In this document: positions 7,826 to 16,025 of the stretch, piece after piece | Layout: each line of letters starts with the position of its first letter | Numbering within the stretch: position 1 is the stretch's first letter | Assembly (NCBI GenBank): GCA_039989475.1 | Contig: JBDXHU010000010.1 | Coordinates: 496,001-560,000, forward strand | Reading direction: 5' to 3' | DNA from: JBDXHU01 sp039989475 | GTDB taxonomy: Bacteria; Pseudomonadota; Gammaproteobacteria; Pseudomonadales; Halieaceae | DNA length: 64,000 nt | Made by a program: the position numbers and the translations under genes | Notes under the pieces: model-generated | Database searches by the model: none | The model's input: the letters and a program-made list of their open reading frames with translations, nothing else | What the model was told of the DNA's origin: nothing

Positions 7826-8806
7826 TTGTCGCAGCGTTTAAGTACAGTGTTTATGGCACTCATCCTGGTTGGGGTCCCGGCGACTGCCGACCCACTTTAT
7901 GCCAGGAACCTGGCGCCGGTGGTCGGCCTGTTCGGTTTCCCCAATCTGCGCGCCGCGCAGACCCTGGAGCAGGGTCGCTTCAATGCCGCTGTGCATTCGA
8001 ATATTGCCAATAACTACAGTGTCGATGTCAGTGGCGCCGAGGCAGTGAATTTCGATGGCGAGACCCTGCGTTTTGCCCTGCGCGCCAGCGTCGGCCTGGG
8101 TGCCGGCTGGGAGCTGGAGGCGGAGGTCCCCTGGCTGCGACACCACGGTGGCGACCTGGATAAAACCATAGAAAATTGGCACGACTTCTGGGGCCTGCCC
8201 GATGGCAATCGTGACGAGGCCCCGCGCGACCTGATCAACTTTAGTTACAGCGGACCCGGTGCCAGCTTTGGCATGACCGAGGACGTGGACGGTTGGGGTG
8301 ATATCAATGTCGCGCTGATTAAAGAAGTCTGGGCTGACGAGTCGGCCGCCATCAGTGCCCGGGCCGGGGTCAAACTTGGCACTGGCGACGAGGATGAATT
8401 ACTCGGCAGTGGCAGCGAAGATTACTACCTGTCGCTGAACTTCACCGGCAATCATGACAGCGAGGTCCCGATCGTCTGGTACGGCCAGTTGGGATACCTG
8501 CGAGCCGGTGATGCCGATCTGCTGGGCAGCATACAAGAGCAGGATCTCTGGTTTGCCGGTCTCGGTATGGAATGGAGGGCCTGGCAAAGCGTACACCTGA
8601 AACTGCAGGTGGACAGCAATGCCGCAGTCGCTGACTCGACCCTGACACAAATGGGAGATACCTCGGTGCAGCTCAGCGCTGGTGTTAGTTGGCTGCCGGC
8701 ACCGGGCTGGGAAACGGAATTCAGCTTTAGCGAGGATATTGCCGTGGATACGGCGCCGGATTTCGTGTTGCAGCTGGGCGTTCGTTACCGCAGTCCTGAA
8801 CCCTAA
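7826..8806 (+). CDS. DUF3187 family secreted/outer-membrane protein
   Basis: A 326-residue protein with a signal peptide (MSQRLSTVFMALILVGVPATADP) and a mature part that looks like an outer-membrane beta-barrel: alternating strands, repeated GxGWELEAEVPW-type hairpins, C-terminal VLQLGVRYRS. It matches the DUF3187 pattern (early DPLYARNLAPVVGLFGFPN, central HDFWGLPDGNRD). GGGGAG at 7814-7819 lies 6-7 bp before a TTG at 7826, which I prefer over the upstream ATG at 7799 that has no ribosome site. Function unknown. It overlaps the argH stop by 3 bp in convergent orientation. Confidence 0.8.
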   Translation: MSQRLSTVFMALILVGVPATADPLYARNLAPVVGLFGFPNLRAAQTLEQGRFNAAVHSNIANNYSVDVSGAEAVNFDGETLRFALRASVGLGAGWELEAEVPWLRHHGGDLDKTIENWHDFWGLPDGNRDEAPRDLINFSYSGPGASFGMTEDVDGWGDINVALIKEVWADESAAISARAGVKLGTGDEDELLGSGSEDYYLSLNFTGNHDSEVPIVWYGQLGYLRAGDADLLGSIQEQDLWFAGLGMEWRAWQSVHLKLQVDSNAAVADSTLTQMGDTSVQLSAGVSWLPAPGWETEFSFSEDIAVDTAPDFVLQLGVRYRSPEP

Positions 8807-10209
8807 GCGACAGGCCGCCCAGCGAGGCGCTCGCCAGCCCGGGCCGCGGCGGCGCGGACTTGCTCCGGTGCCGTGCCGCCGAAATGATTGCGGGCAGCCA
8901 CAGAGCCTTCCAGGGTCAGCACCTCAAACACGTCGGCTTCGATCGCCGAGGAAAATTCCTGCAGGGTCTCCAGGCTCATATCTGACAGGTCCAGCGACTG
9001 CGCCAGGCCATGGGCGACAGCGCTGCCAACAATCTCGTGGGCATCCCTGAAGGCGACGCCACGTCCTACCAGGTAATCCGCGAGATCGGTCGCGGTGGAA
9101 AAGCCGCATCGTGCCGCCTGCAACATATTGTCCCGCTTTGACTTGATGGCTGGCACCATGTCGGCGAAGGCTCGCAGGCAATCCATGACCGTGTCGACGG
9201 CATCGAACAGCGGCTCCTTGTCTTCCTGGTTGTCCTTGTTGTAGGCCAGCGGCTGGCTTTTCATCAGTGTCAGCAGTGCCACCAGGTGACCATTAACCCG
9301 TCCGGTTTTTCCGCGCACGAGCTCAGGAACGTCGGGATTTTTCTTCTGCGGCATAATCGAGGAGCCGGTGCAAAAGCGATCCGGCAGTTCAATAAAATCA
9401 AACTGAGCCGAGGTCCACAGCACCAGTTCTTCCGACATGCGCGACATATGCGTCAGCAACAGCGCCGCGAAGCTGCAAAACTCAATCGCGAAATCCCGAT
9501 CAGAGACAGAATCCAGTGAGTTCTCGGTAGGTCCATTGAATCCCAGCGCAGCGGCAGTTTGGTGCCGGTCAATCGGGTATGAGGTGCCGGCCAGGGCGGC
9601 GGCGCCCAGGGGACACTGGTTGAGGCGCTCGCGGCAATCCCGCAGGCGGCCGTAGTCTCGCTCCAGCATTTCATTCCAGGCCAGCAGGTGGTGACCGAAG
9701 CTGACCGGCTGTGCCGTTTGTAAATGGGTGAAGCCGGGCATGATGGTATCGGCCTCGGCGGCTGCCAGGGCTACCAGCCCGGCCTGTAACCGGCCAAGTT
9801 CTGCGCTGACACTGTCAATCGCGGCGCGCAGGTACAGGCGTATATCGGTGGCAACCTGGTCATTGCGTGAACGACCGGTATGCAGTTTCTTGCCGGCGAC
9901 ACCAATCAACTCGGTGAGCCGGGCTTCGATGTTCATGTGCACATCTTCCAGTGCGATCGACCAGGCGAATTCTCCGCGCGCGATCTCGCCGCGAACCTGT
10001 TCCAGCCCATCGCTGATCAGCTGGTATTCCTCCGCGCTGAGTACCCTGGCATCGGCCAGCATGCGGGCGTGGGCCTGGGAGCCATCAATGTCCTGCCCGG
10101 CCATACGCTGGTCGAAGCTGACCGAGGCGGTAAAGCGTTGCACGAAGCTGTCGGTGGCCTCGCTGAAACGGCCGCCCCAGAGCTTGCTGGTTTCTTCCTT
10201 GTCACTCAT
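8803..10209 (-). CDS. argH: argininosuccinate lyase ArgH
   Basis: A 468-residue member of the fumarase/aspartase superfamily, splitting argininosuccinate into arginine and fumarate. The superfamily signature GSSIMPQKKNPDV is present, as are the N-terminal KLWGGRFSE, the TGRSRNDQVATD loop and PGFTHLQTAQP with the conserved His. The ATG at 10209 is chosen over an in-frame extension to 10290 because homologues begin just before KLWGGRF. It is divergent from algZ, the arrangement seen in Pseudomonas. Confidence 0.97.
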   Translation of the reverse strand: MSDKEETSKLWGGRFSEATDSFVQRFTASVSFDQRMAGQDIDGSQAHARMLADARVLSAEEYQLISDGLEQVRGEIARGEFAWSIALEDVHMNIEARLTELIGVAGKKLHTGRSRNDQVATDIRLYLRAAIDSVSAELGRLQAGLVALAAAEADTIMPGFTHLQTAQPVSFGHHLLAWNEMLERDYGRLRDCRERLNQCPLGAAALAGTSYPIDRHQTAAALGFNGPTENSLDSVSDRDFAIEFCSFAALLLTHMSRMSEELVLWTSAQFDFIELPDRFCTGSSIMPQKKNPDVPELVRGKTGRVNGHLVALLTLMKSQPLAYNKDNQEDKEPLFDAVDTVMDCLRAFADMVPAIKSKRDNMLQAARCGFSTATDLADYLVGRGVAFRDAHEIVGSAVAHGLAQSLDLSDMSLETLQEFSSAIEADVFEVLTLEGSVAARNHFGGTAPEQVRAAAARAGERLAGRPVA

Positions 10210-10299
10210 GCACTTGAACTCGTTGTCTTGCAGGCCGCCATGGGCTTGCTGGAAAATCACAGGGATGCAAGTATAACAGCACAAAAACAACTATAGGGG

Positions 10300-10315
10300 T
10301 CGCGAACACTCGCGA
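10300..10315 (+). other. palindrome over the algZ translation start region
   Basis: TCGCGA-ACAC-TCGCGA: each arm is itself palindromic, so it can form a 6-bp hairpin or serve as a two-fold protein site. It ends 4 bp before the algZ ATG (10320), where a ribosome-binding site would be expected, and none other is visible. It could control initiation or bind a regulator in the argH-algZ gap. Function inferred. Confidence 0.45.
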
Positions 10316-10319
10316 ATTC

Positions 10320-11378
10320 ATGGCCAAACCATCTGAACCAGGTAGTGCTTCGGAGTTCTTCATCCCGGATCTCTGTGCGACCAAGCCAGTGCTTGTCATG
10401 TTTATCCTGGCTGAGCTGATTGTGCTGGTCTATGTGCTGGCGGCCAGTGACCTGCCCGAATTTTCCTGGGGCACACTGGCGCTTGCTTCCCTGTTCGTGC
10501 AGTGGACCATGTTGGCCTGTGCCGCTGTATTGTGCGCATCGCGGCGCTTGCTGGTGCGTTTATCACTGGCGGCGGGCGTCATGCTGAGCTTCCTTATCAT
10601 CTTGCTGGTCACCCTCGCCAGCAGCCTGGCCGCCATACTGGCGTTTGACGACTCCATCTATACCGGCGTGGACGCCTGGTGGTTGTTGCGCAATCAATTG
10701 GTCGCCGCGGTATTCGGTGGTATCGCGTTGCGCTATTTCTACCTGCAGCAGCAGCTGCGGGCCCAGGAGCAAGCGGAGTTGAATGCGCGCATCGAATCCC
10801 TGCGAGCGCGAATTCGTCCCCATTTCCTGTTCAATACCATGAACAGTATTGCCAGCCTGATCGGCTCGCGCCCGGAAGAAGCCGAGCGAGTAGTGGAGGA
10901 TTTGTCGGAGCTCTTCCGTGCCAGTTTGATGGAAAGTAATGAGAGCACCACCCTGGCCGATGAACTGCACCTGTGCGAGCTTTACCTCAGGATTGAGCAG
11001 TTGCGACTGGGCGAGCGCATGCAGGTCGATTGGCAGGTGGACCAGTCCTTGCTCGATGCCGCGGTGCCGGCCCTGTTGTTGCAGCCACTGGTCGAGAACG
11101 CGGTGTATCACGGTGTTGCGCGTATGCCGACGGGTGGCAAGATCGAAATCAAGTTAAGCGGTGACGCCCATCACTTGCAGCTGCGTGTCACTAACCCGGT
11201 ACCCGCCGCAGGCGGCGCCAGTCCCGGCGGCAACCAGATCGCGCTGGACAATATTCGGCAACGCCTGACCGCACTCTACGGCGACAGGGCTTCCCTGGAG
11301 CTGCGCCCGGGAGCTGAGCTGCACGAGGTGGAGCTGTCCATGCCGCGTCTTGCGGTTGGAGAGGAGATGCTGCTGTGA
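10320..11378 (+). CDS. algZ: AlgZ/FimS-type sensor histidine kinase (LytS family)
   Basis: A 352-residue inner-membrane sensor. Four hydrophobic segments lie between about 25 and 140, then a short coiled coil and a His_kinase domain (PF06580 type) with His168 in IRPHFLFNTMNS. The N-box is QPLVENAVYHG (Asn260) and the glycine box is reduced (GGNQIALDNIRQRL), as is usual for this family. It overlaps the response-regulator gene by 4 bp. In Pseudomonas AlgZ/FimS with AlgR controls alginate, twitching and virulence. Here only the pairing is certain; the target genes are unknown. Confidence 0.88.
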   Translation: MAKPSEPGSASEFFIPDLCATKPVLVMFILAELIVLVYVLAASDLPEFSWGTLALASLFVQWTMLACAAVLCASRRLLVRLSLAAGVMLSFLIILLVTLASSLAAILAFDDSIYTGVDAWWLLRNQLVAAVFGGIALRYFYLQQQLRAQEQAELNARIESLRARIRPHFLFNTMNSIASLIGSRPEEAERVVEDLSELFRASLMESNESTTLADELHLCELYLRIEQLRLGERMQVDWQVDQSLLDAAVPALLLQPLVENAVYHGVARMPTGGKIEIKLSGDAHHLQLRVTNPVPAAGGASPGGNQIALDNIRQRLTALYGDRASLELRPGAELHEVELSMPRLAVGEEMLL

Positions 11379-12100
11379 AGGTGCTGGTGGTCGATGATGA
11401 GCCGCTGGCACGGGAGCGCTTGCTGCGCCTGTTGCACAAGATTCTGCCCCAGGCTGAGATCACCGAGGCCGGTAACGGCCAGCAGGCGCTGGAGCAGGTA
11501 GCCGCGCAGCAACCGGACCTGTTATTGCTGGATATTCGCATGCCAGGCATGGACGGTATTGAAGTCGCTGCTGAATTGCAGGCCGCGCCACAGCCGCCAG
11601 CCATCATATTCTGTACTGCTTATGATCACTACGCCCTGGAAGCACTGGAAAACCAGGCGGTGGCCTATTTGTTAAAGCCGGTGCGCGAGGAGAAATTGCG
11701 CGCAGCGATCGAGCGAGCCGGGCGTGTTAACCGGGTTCAGCTGGCGGCGCTGGACGGCGGTGAAGCGGCGCGCAGCCATGTCACCAGTGAAGGTCCCCGT
11801 GGCCTGGAAATGGTAGCGATTAACGAGGTGCGCTGCTTCCTTGCGGAACAGAAATACGTACGCGCTGTGCATCCCGAAGGCAGCCTGTTGATTCCGGATA
11901 CCCTTAAGGACCTGGAGGAAGAGTTCGAGGGGCTGTTCCTGCGGGTGCATCGCAATGCGCTGGTGGCCCTGTCCCACATCGACGTATTGCGCCGGGATGG
12001 CGAGGAGGGATGGTGCGTGTCGCTGGACGGTGTTGAAGAACAGCCGGCGGTCAGCAGGCGCCATTTGCCGCCGCTCAAGGAGCAGCTCAAGCAGCGCTGA
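11375..12100 (+). CDS. algR: AlgR-type LytTR response regulator
   Basis: A 241-residue regulator that begins with a GTG overlapping the algZ stop (GTGA). The receiver domain (1-120) has the acid pocket VDDEPLARERL, phospho-acceptor Asp53 (LLLLDIRMPGMDG) and Lys in YLLKPVREEKL. The C-terminal LytTR DNA-binding domain (about 135-238) carries INEVRCFLAEQKYVRAV and FLRVHRNALVALSHI. LytTR proteins bind paired direct repeats upstream of promoters. The gene order algZ-algR-hemC is the Pseudomonas arrangement. Confidence 0.9.
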   Translation: MKVLVVDDEPLARERLLRLLHKILPQAEITEAGNGQQALEQVAAQQPDLLLLDIRMPGMDGIEVAAELQAAPQPPAIIFCTAYDHYALEALENQAVAYLLKPVREEKLRAAIERAGRVNRVQLAALDGGEAARSHVTSEGPRGLEMVAINEVRCFLAEQKYVRAVHPEGSLLIPDTLKDLEEEFEGLFLRVHRNALVALSHIDVLRRDGEEGWCVSLDGVEEQPAVSRRHLPPLKEQLKQR

Positions 12101-12159
12101 CGGGGACATTCCTCATCCCCTGCCGTATCATAGACAACTTTCCCGGCCCGGTTTAACTC

Positions 12160-13092
12160 ATGCAGAATCTCATTCGAATCGCGACTCGCAAGAGCCAGTT
12201 GGCCCTGTGGCAGGCCGAATACGTCAAGGCAGAATTGCAGCGCGCGCATCCAGGGCTGGACGTGGAGCTGGTAACCATGACGTCCCGCGGTGACAAATTG
12301 CTGGACGCGCCGCTGGCCAAGGTCGGTGGCAAGGGCCTGTTCGTCAAGGAACTGGAGACGGCCTTGCTCGAGGACGTGGCGGATATCGCTGTGCACTCAA
12401 TGAAAGATGTGCCGATGGAGTTTCCGGCCGGGCTCGAGCTTGGCGTTATCTGCCCGCGCGAAGATCCGCGTGACGCGCTGGTCAGCAACCGCTTTAACAG
12501 TCTCGAGGAATTGCCGGCGGGCAGTGTTGTCGGTACCTCCAGTTTGCGCCGCGAGTGTCAGCTGCGCAGCCAGCGTCCTGATTTGCAGGTCAACTTCCTG
12601 CGCGGCAACGTCAACACCCGTTTGGCCAAACTGGATGCGGGTGAATACGATGCCATTATCCTGGCCAGTGCCGGGTTAATCCGGCTCGGTATGGGCGATC
12701 GCATCAGCCAGTCTCTGTCGGTGGAATTCTCACTCCCGGCCGGTGGCCAGGGGGCGGTCGGCATTGAATTGCGTGTCGGTGATGAGCGGGTCGCCGGCCT
12801 GATACAGCCTCTGCATCACGCCACCACCGCGACCTGCGTGCGTGCGGAACGAGCGCTGAATACGCGCTTGCAAGGTGGTTGTCAGGTGCCGATCGCAGCC
12901 TTTGCCGAGTATGACTCACAGGACCCGGATCAACTCTGGCTGCGGGGTTTGGTTGGGCGAGCCGACGGCACTGAAATACTGCGCGCCGAGGCCCGTGCCA
13001 GCGCAGCGGAGGCAGAGGCGCTCGGTGTCAGTGTGGCCGAAGAGCTCTTGTCCCAGGGTGCGGCTGAGCTTTTGGCCGCCGCCTATGGCTGA
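12160..13092 (+). CDS. hemC: porphobilinogen deaminase HemC
   Basis: A 310-residue hydroxymethylbilane synthase. Dipyrromethane cofactor Cys241 is in LQGGCQVPIAA (E. coli Cys242). Other conserved blocks are IRIATRKSQLALWQAE at the start, SMKDVP, FLRGNVNTRLAKLD and ILASAGLIRLG. It feeds HemD, whose ATG lies inside the last codons of hemC (8-bp overlap). The 59-bp gap after algR contains no terminator, so partial co-transcription with algZR is possible. Confidence 0.97.
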   Translation: MQNLIRIATRKSQLALWQAEYVKAELQRAHPGLDVELVTMTSRGDKLLDAPLAKVGGKGLFVKELETALLEDVADIAVHSMKDVPMEFPAGLELGVICPREDPRDALVSNRFNSLEELPAGSVVGTSSLRRECQLRSQRPDLQVNFLRGNVNTRLAKLDAGEYDAIILASAGLIRLGMGDRISQSLSVEFSLPAGGQGAVGIELRVGDERVAGLIQPLHHATTATCVRAERALNTRLQGGCQVPIAAFAEYDSQDPDQLWLRGLVGRADGTEILRAEARASAAEAEALGVSVAEELLSQGAAELLAAAYG

Positions 13093-13852
13093 GCCGGGGG
13101 TACTGGTAACGCGGCCTGCGGGACAGGGCCAGGCGCTGGCCCAGTCACTGCAGCAGATGGGCTGCCGGCCAGTGTGTTGCCCAATGCTGGAAATCGTCCC
13201 GATTGCCAGGCCCGATGCCGCACAGCGCGCAATGTTGTCCGGTCTGGCTGAGTATTCACATATTATTTTTGTCAGTGCCAACGCGGTTGCCCAGGGCATG
13301 GGCTGGATTGAGGAGATCTGGCCGCAGCCGCCGTCGGGTCCCAATTGGTACACCATTGGTTCAGGCAGTGCGGCGGCATTGGCCTTGCACGGGATTGAGT
13401 CAATTCGCCCAGAGCAGGACTTGAGTAGTGAGGGTTTGCTGGCAATGCCCCAGCTGGCCTCTGTGGCCGATCAACGCATATTGATTGTCAGGGGGGAGGG
13501 TGGCCGTACCCTGTTGCGCGAAACCCTGTCCGCCAGGGGCGCGCTGGTCCACGAGCTGGCCGCCTATCGCCGTTGTCCGCCCCAACTTGCTACCGGTGAG
13601 CTGGCCGCGCTTATTGGCGAAAATGACTGCCGCTTGATACTGGTGAGCAGTGGCGAAGGTCTGCACAATATGGTGTCATTGCTAAGTGATTTGGAATTGG
13701 CGGCAGTGCGTGAGCTAGGTCTCGTGGTTCCCGGACCGCGGGTCGCGAAACAAGCGGATCGATTGGGCTTTAGTCGGGTATCGCAGGCCGCCAACGCCAC
13801 AGACGATGCCATGATCGATGCTGTACAGCAGTATTTGGCTAGCGGGGTATAG
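13085..13852 (+). CDS. hemD: uroporphyrinogen-III synthase HemD
   Basis: A 255-residue HemD-fold protein that cyclises hydroxymethylbilane to uroporphyrinogen III. Sequence conservation in this family is low, but VLVTRPAGQGQALAQSL at the start, IIFVSANAVAQGM, YTIGSGSAAAL, ILIVRGEGGRTLLRETL and ILVSSGEGLHNM match. I chose the ATG at 13085 because it gives the family start and the usual hemC-hemD overlap; the frame itself is open much further upstream inside hemC. Confidence 0.92.
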   Translation: MAEPGVLVTRPAGQGQALAQSLQQMGCRPVCCPMLEIVPIARPDAAQRAMLSGLAEYSHIIFVSANAVAQGMGWIEEIWPQPPSGPNWYTIGSGSAAALALHGIESIRPEQDLSSEGLLAMPQLASVADQRILIVRGEGGRTLLRETLSARGALVHELAAYRRCPPQLATGELAALIGENDCRLILVSSGEGLHNMVSLLSDLELAAVRELGLVVPGPRVAKQADRLGFSRVSQAANATDDAMIDAVQQYLASGV

Positions 13853-13853
13853 G

Positions 13854-15005
13854 GTGGAAGACGACAAGAGTGAACAGCAGCTGACAACGGCGGAGACCGG
13901 CGCCGGGGATACTGACGCAGTTCCCGCGAAACCTGCAGGCGGGGCTGCGCCGGCAACAGCGCCTGCCAGGCGTGGCGCAACGGCCTGGTTGGCTTTGTTG
14001 CTGGCCCTGGCAGCGCTGGCCCTGGCGGGATGGCAGCAGTATCTGAAGCAGCAGCAGGGCGACGTCGTTGCTGCCCAGTTGCAAAAAGTGGACACACAAT
14101 CGCAGCAGTCGGCGACGGCTATTCAGCAGGCGGTGGATGCCAGCCGCCAGTCTGTGCAGAAGACCGCGCAGTTGCTGGAGGCGCAGCGGCAGCAACGCCT
14201 GCAGGGTGAGGCGGGCCTGAAGTCCAGGCTGGACGCCCTGCAGGGCAGGCTGCTTGAGCAGCAAAATCAATTGCTGGCCCTGCGTGGTGCGGATCGCTCC
14301 GACTGGGCGCTGGCCGAGGTGGAGTATCTGCTGCGGCTGGCCTACCAACGCCTGTTGATGGCCCAGGACAGCGCCTCGGCGCAGGCCTTACTCAGCAATG
14401 CCGATACCATTTTGGCGGAACTTGATGCCAGCGATCTGCATCCGGCCCGCGCGGCGATAGCGGCGGACCTGGCGGCATTGCGAGCGATACCGGCGCTGGA
14501 CAATGAAGGTATCTGGCTGCGCATCCAGGCCCTGGCAAGCCAGGTAGATGCCTTGTTGTTGTTTGAATTGCCCGAGCGGGTCGTTGAGATTGAGGAGTTG
14601 CCTGCGGATGCCGGCTGGCAAGAGCGCCTGCAACAGGGTTTTCGTGCCGGTATGGCGCGCTTCTCCAGTTACCTGGTTATCCGTCGCCGCGACACAGCCT
14701 ATCAACCGCTGATGGATCCCCAATGGGAGCGCCTGGTACGACAGAATTTACACATGCTGCTGGAGCAGTCGCAGGTGGCCCTGTTGAGTGGCAATGCGCC
14801 CCTGTACCGGGCCAGCCTGGAGAATACCCGGCGCTGGCTGGGCGAGTTCTTCAGCTTTAATGCGACCGCTACCCAGGCCCTGGACGCGGAGCTGGAAGCT
14901 CTGTTGGCCATTGATATCACCCGCGACTATCCCGATATCGGCAACTCGCTGGCGGTGATACAGGATGTGATGGCGGCCCGACGCGCAGCCGGGGATGGTT
15001 CCTGA
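13854..15005 (+). CDS. hemX: HemX-type membrane protein (uroporphyrinogen-III C-methyltransferase-like)
   Basis: A 383-residue protein with a charged cytoplasmic N-terminus (about 1-40), one transmembrane segment (about 45-65, TAWLALLLALAALALAG), a Gln-rich coiled coil (about 70-150) and a periplasmic helical domain. The HemX family is annotated as methyltransferase-like but has no SAM motif here; its real role is unsettled. The GTG at 13854 comes directly after the hemD stop. An ATG at 13818 would extend it 12 residues into hemD. Contiguous with hemD and hemY, as in other gammaproteobacteria. Confidence 0.88.
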   Translation: MEDDKSEQQLTTAETGAGDTDAVPAKPAGGAAPATAPARRGATAWLALLLALAALALAGWQQYLKQQQGDVVAAQLQKVDTQSQQSATAIQQAVDASRQSVQKTAQLLEAQRQQRLQGEAGLKSRLDALQGRLLEQQNQLLALRGADRSDWALAEVEYLLRLAYQRLLMAQDSASAQALLSNADTILAELDASDLHPARAAIAADLAALRAIPALDNEGIWLRIQALASQVDALLLFELPERVVEIEELPADAGWQERLQQGFRAGMARFSSYLVIRRRDTAYQPLMDPQWERLVRQNLHMLLEQSQVALLSGNAPLYRASLENTRRWLGEFFSFNATATQALDAELEALLAIDITRDYPDIGNSLAVIQDVMAARRAAGDGS

Positions 15006-15006
15006 A

Positions 15007-16014
15007 ATGCGTCGCCTGTTCCTGCTAGTCCTGCTCACGCTGCTGGCCGCAGTTGGCCTGGTGGCATTGATTGAAACCGACCCGGGTTACGTATTGATCT
15101 CCTATGGACTGACTACCCTGGAAACCAGTGTCTGGGTGGGCCTGCTACTGCTGATGGTGTTCTACCTGGTGTTACACCTGGTATTCAAGCTGGCCAGGCG
15201 ATTGCTGGCGACCCGTGAGCTGGTGGCTGACTGGGTTTCGCGTCGGGCCTACAGTCGTCAGCTGGCCAAATCACAAATGCAGCTGGATGCTGGAGACTTC
15301 GCCGCTGTTATTGAGACAGTGTCAGCGGCGGGTGCCAGGCCGGCCGCCCAGGAATTGCGCCTGCTGGCGCGTGCACATATGGGTCAGGGCGACTGGGCCG
15401 AGGTGATCAAGTTAATGCCCAGGCTTCGCAAGCAGGCGGTGTTTGGTGTGCCGGAGCTTGCCGCCATGGAGCAGCGCGCCTATACCGGACTGCTGCTGGG
15501 CGCTGATGCGAACGAACTGAAGACGAACTGGGCCGGTTTTCCGGCTGAGCAGCGCAAGAATGCCAGCCTGGTTGAATGTTATGGGCGCCTGCTACTTGAG
15601 GGAGGCGATGACCTGGAAGCAGAGAAAGTCCTGACCAAGGCGATCAAGCAGCAATGGGACGGGCGACTGGTCGCCCAGTACGGCCGTATCCGTGGACGTG
15701 ACCCCGCGCGCCGCCTGAAGCTGGCCGAATCCTGGTTGTCGAAGCACCCGGAAGACGCCAGCCTCATGTTGTGCCTGGGTCGTCTGTCGCTGCGCAATAA
15801 CCTGTGGGGACAGGCGCGGGACTATTTCGAGGCCAGCCATAGACTGGAGCCCAGTGCCGAGACCTGCGCCGAGCTGGCGCGGCTGCTGTTCAGTCTCGGC
15901 GAGCGGGAACGCAGCGCCCAGTACTATCGCGAGGGCTTATTATTGCGGGAATCAAACCTGCCGGAGTTGCCTTTACCCGAGCGCGAGCAGGCACGCTCGG
16001 TTCGCGCCCGCTAG
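15007..16014 (+). CDS. hemY: HemY-type inner-membrane TPR protein
   Basis: A 335-residue protein with two N-terminal transmembrane helices (about 3-22 and 38-60) and a C-terminal TPR-like alpha solenoid (YGRLLLEGGDDLEAEKVL, LCLGRLSLRNNLWGQARDYF, CAELARLLFSLGERERSAQY). This is the gammaproteobacterial HemY, unrelated to protoporphyrinogen oxidase HemY of Bacillus. Function unclear; it is conserved with hemCDX. I use the ATG at 15007 just after the hemX stop; an ATG at 14995 is also possible. Confidence 0.88.
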   Translation: MRRLFLLVLLTLLAAVGLVALIETDPGYVLISYGLTTLETSVWVGLLLLMVFYLVLHLVFKLARRLLATRELVADWVSRRAYSRQLAKSQMQLDAGDFAAVIETVSAAGARPAAQELRLLARAHMGQGDWAEVIKLMPRLRKQAVFGVPELAAMEQRAYTGLLLGADANELKTNWAGFPAEQRKNASLVECYGRLLLEGGDDLEAEKVLTKAIKQQWDGRLVAQYGRIRGRDPARRLKLAESWLSKHPEDASLMLCLGRLSLRNNLWGQARDYFEASHRLEPSAETCAELARLLFSLGERERSAQYYREGLLLRESNLPELPLPEREQARSVRAR

Positions 16015-16025
16015 CCGGGCTTTTT
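16006..16025 (+). terminator. short terminator at end of hemY
   Basis: GCCCG-CTAGC-CGGGC followed by TTTTT. The stem is only 5 bp but GC-only, and the loop contains both convergent stop codons (hemY TAG and the minus-strand gene's TAG). A plausible intrinsic terminator for the algZR-hem transcript. Confidence 0.5.

Noticed and set aside
9728..10296. Plus-strand frames of 182 and 138 codons opposite argH
   Set aside because: They are antisense to a well-supported argH with full lyase motifs and have no family-like content.
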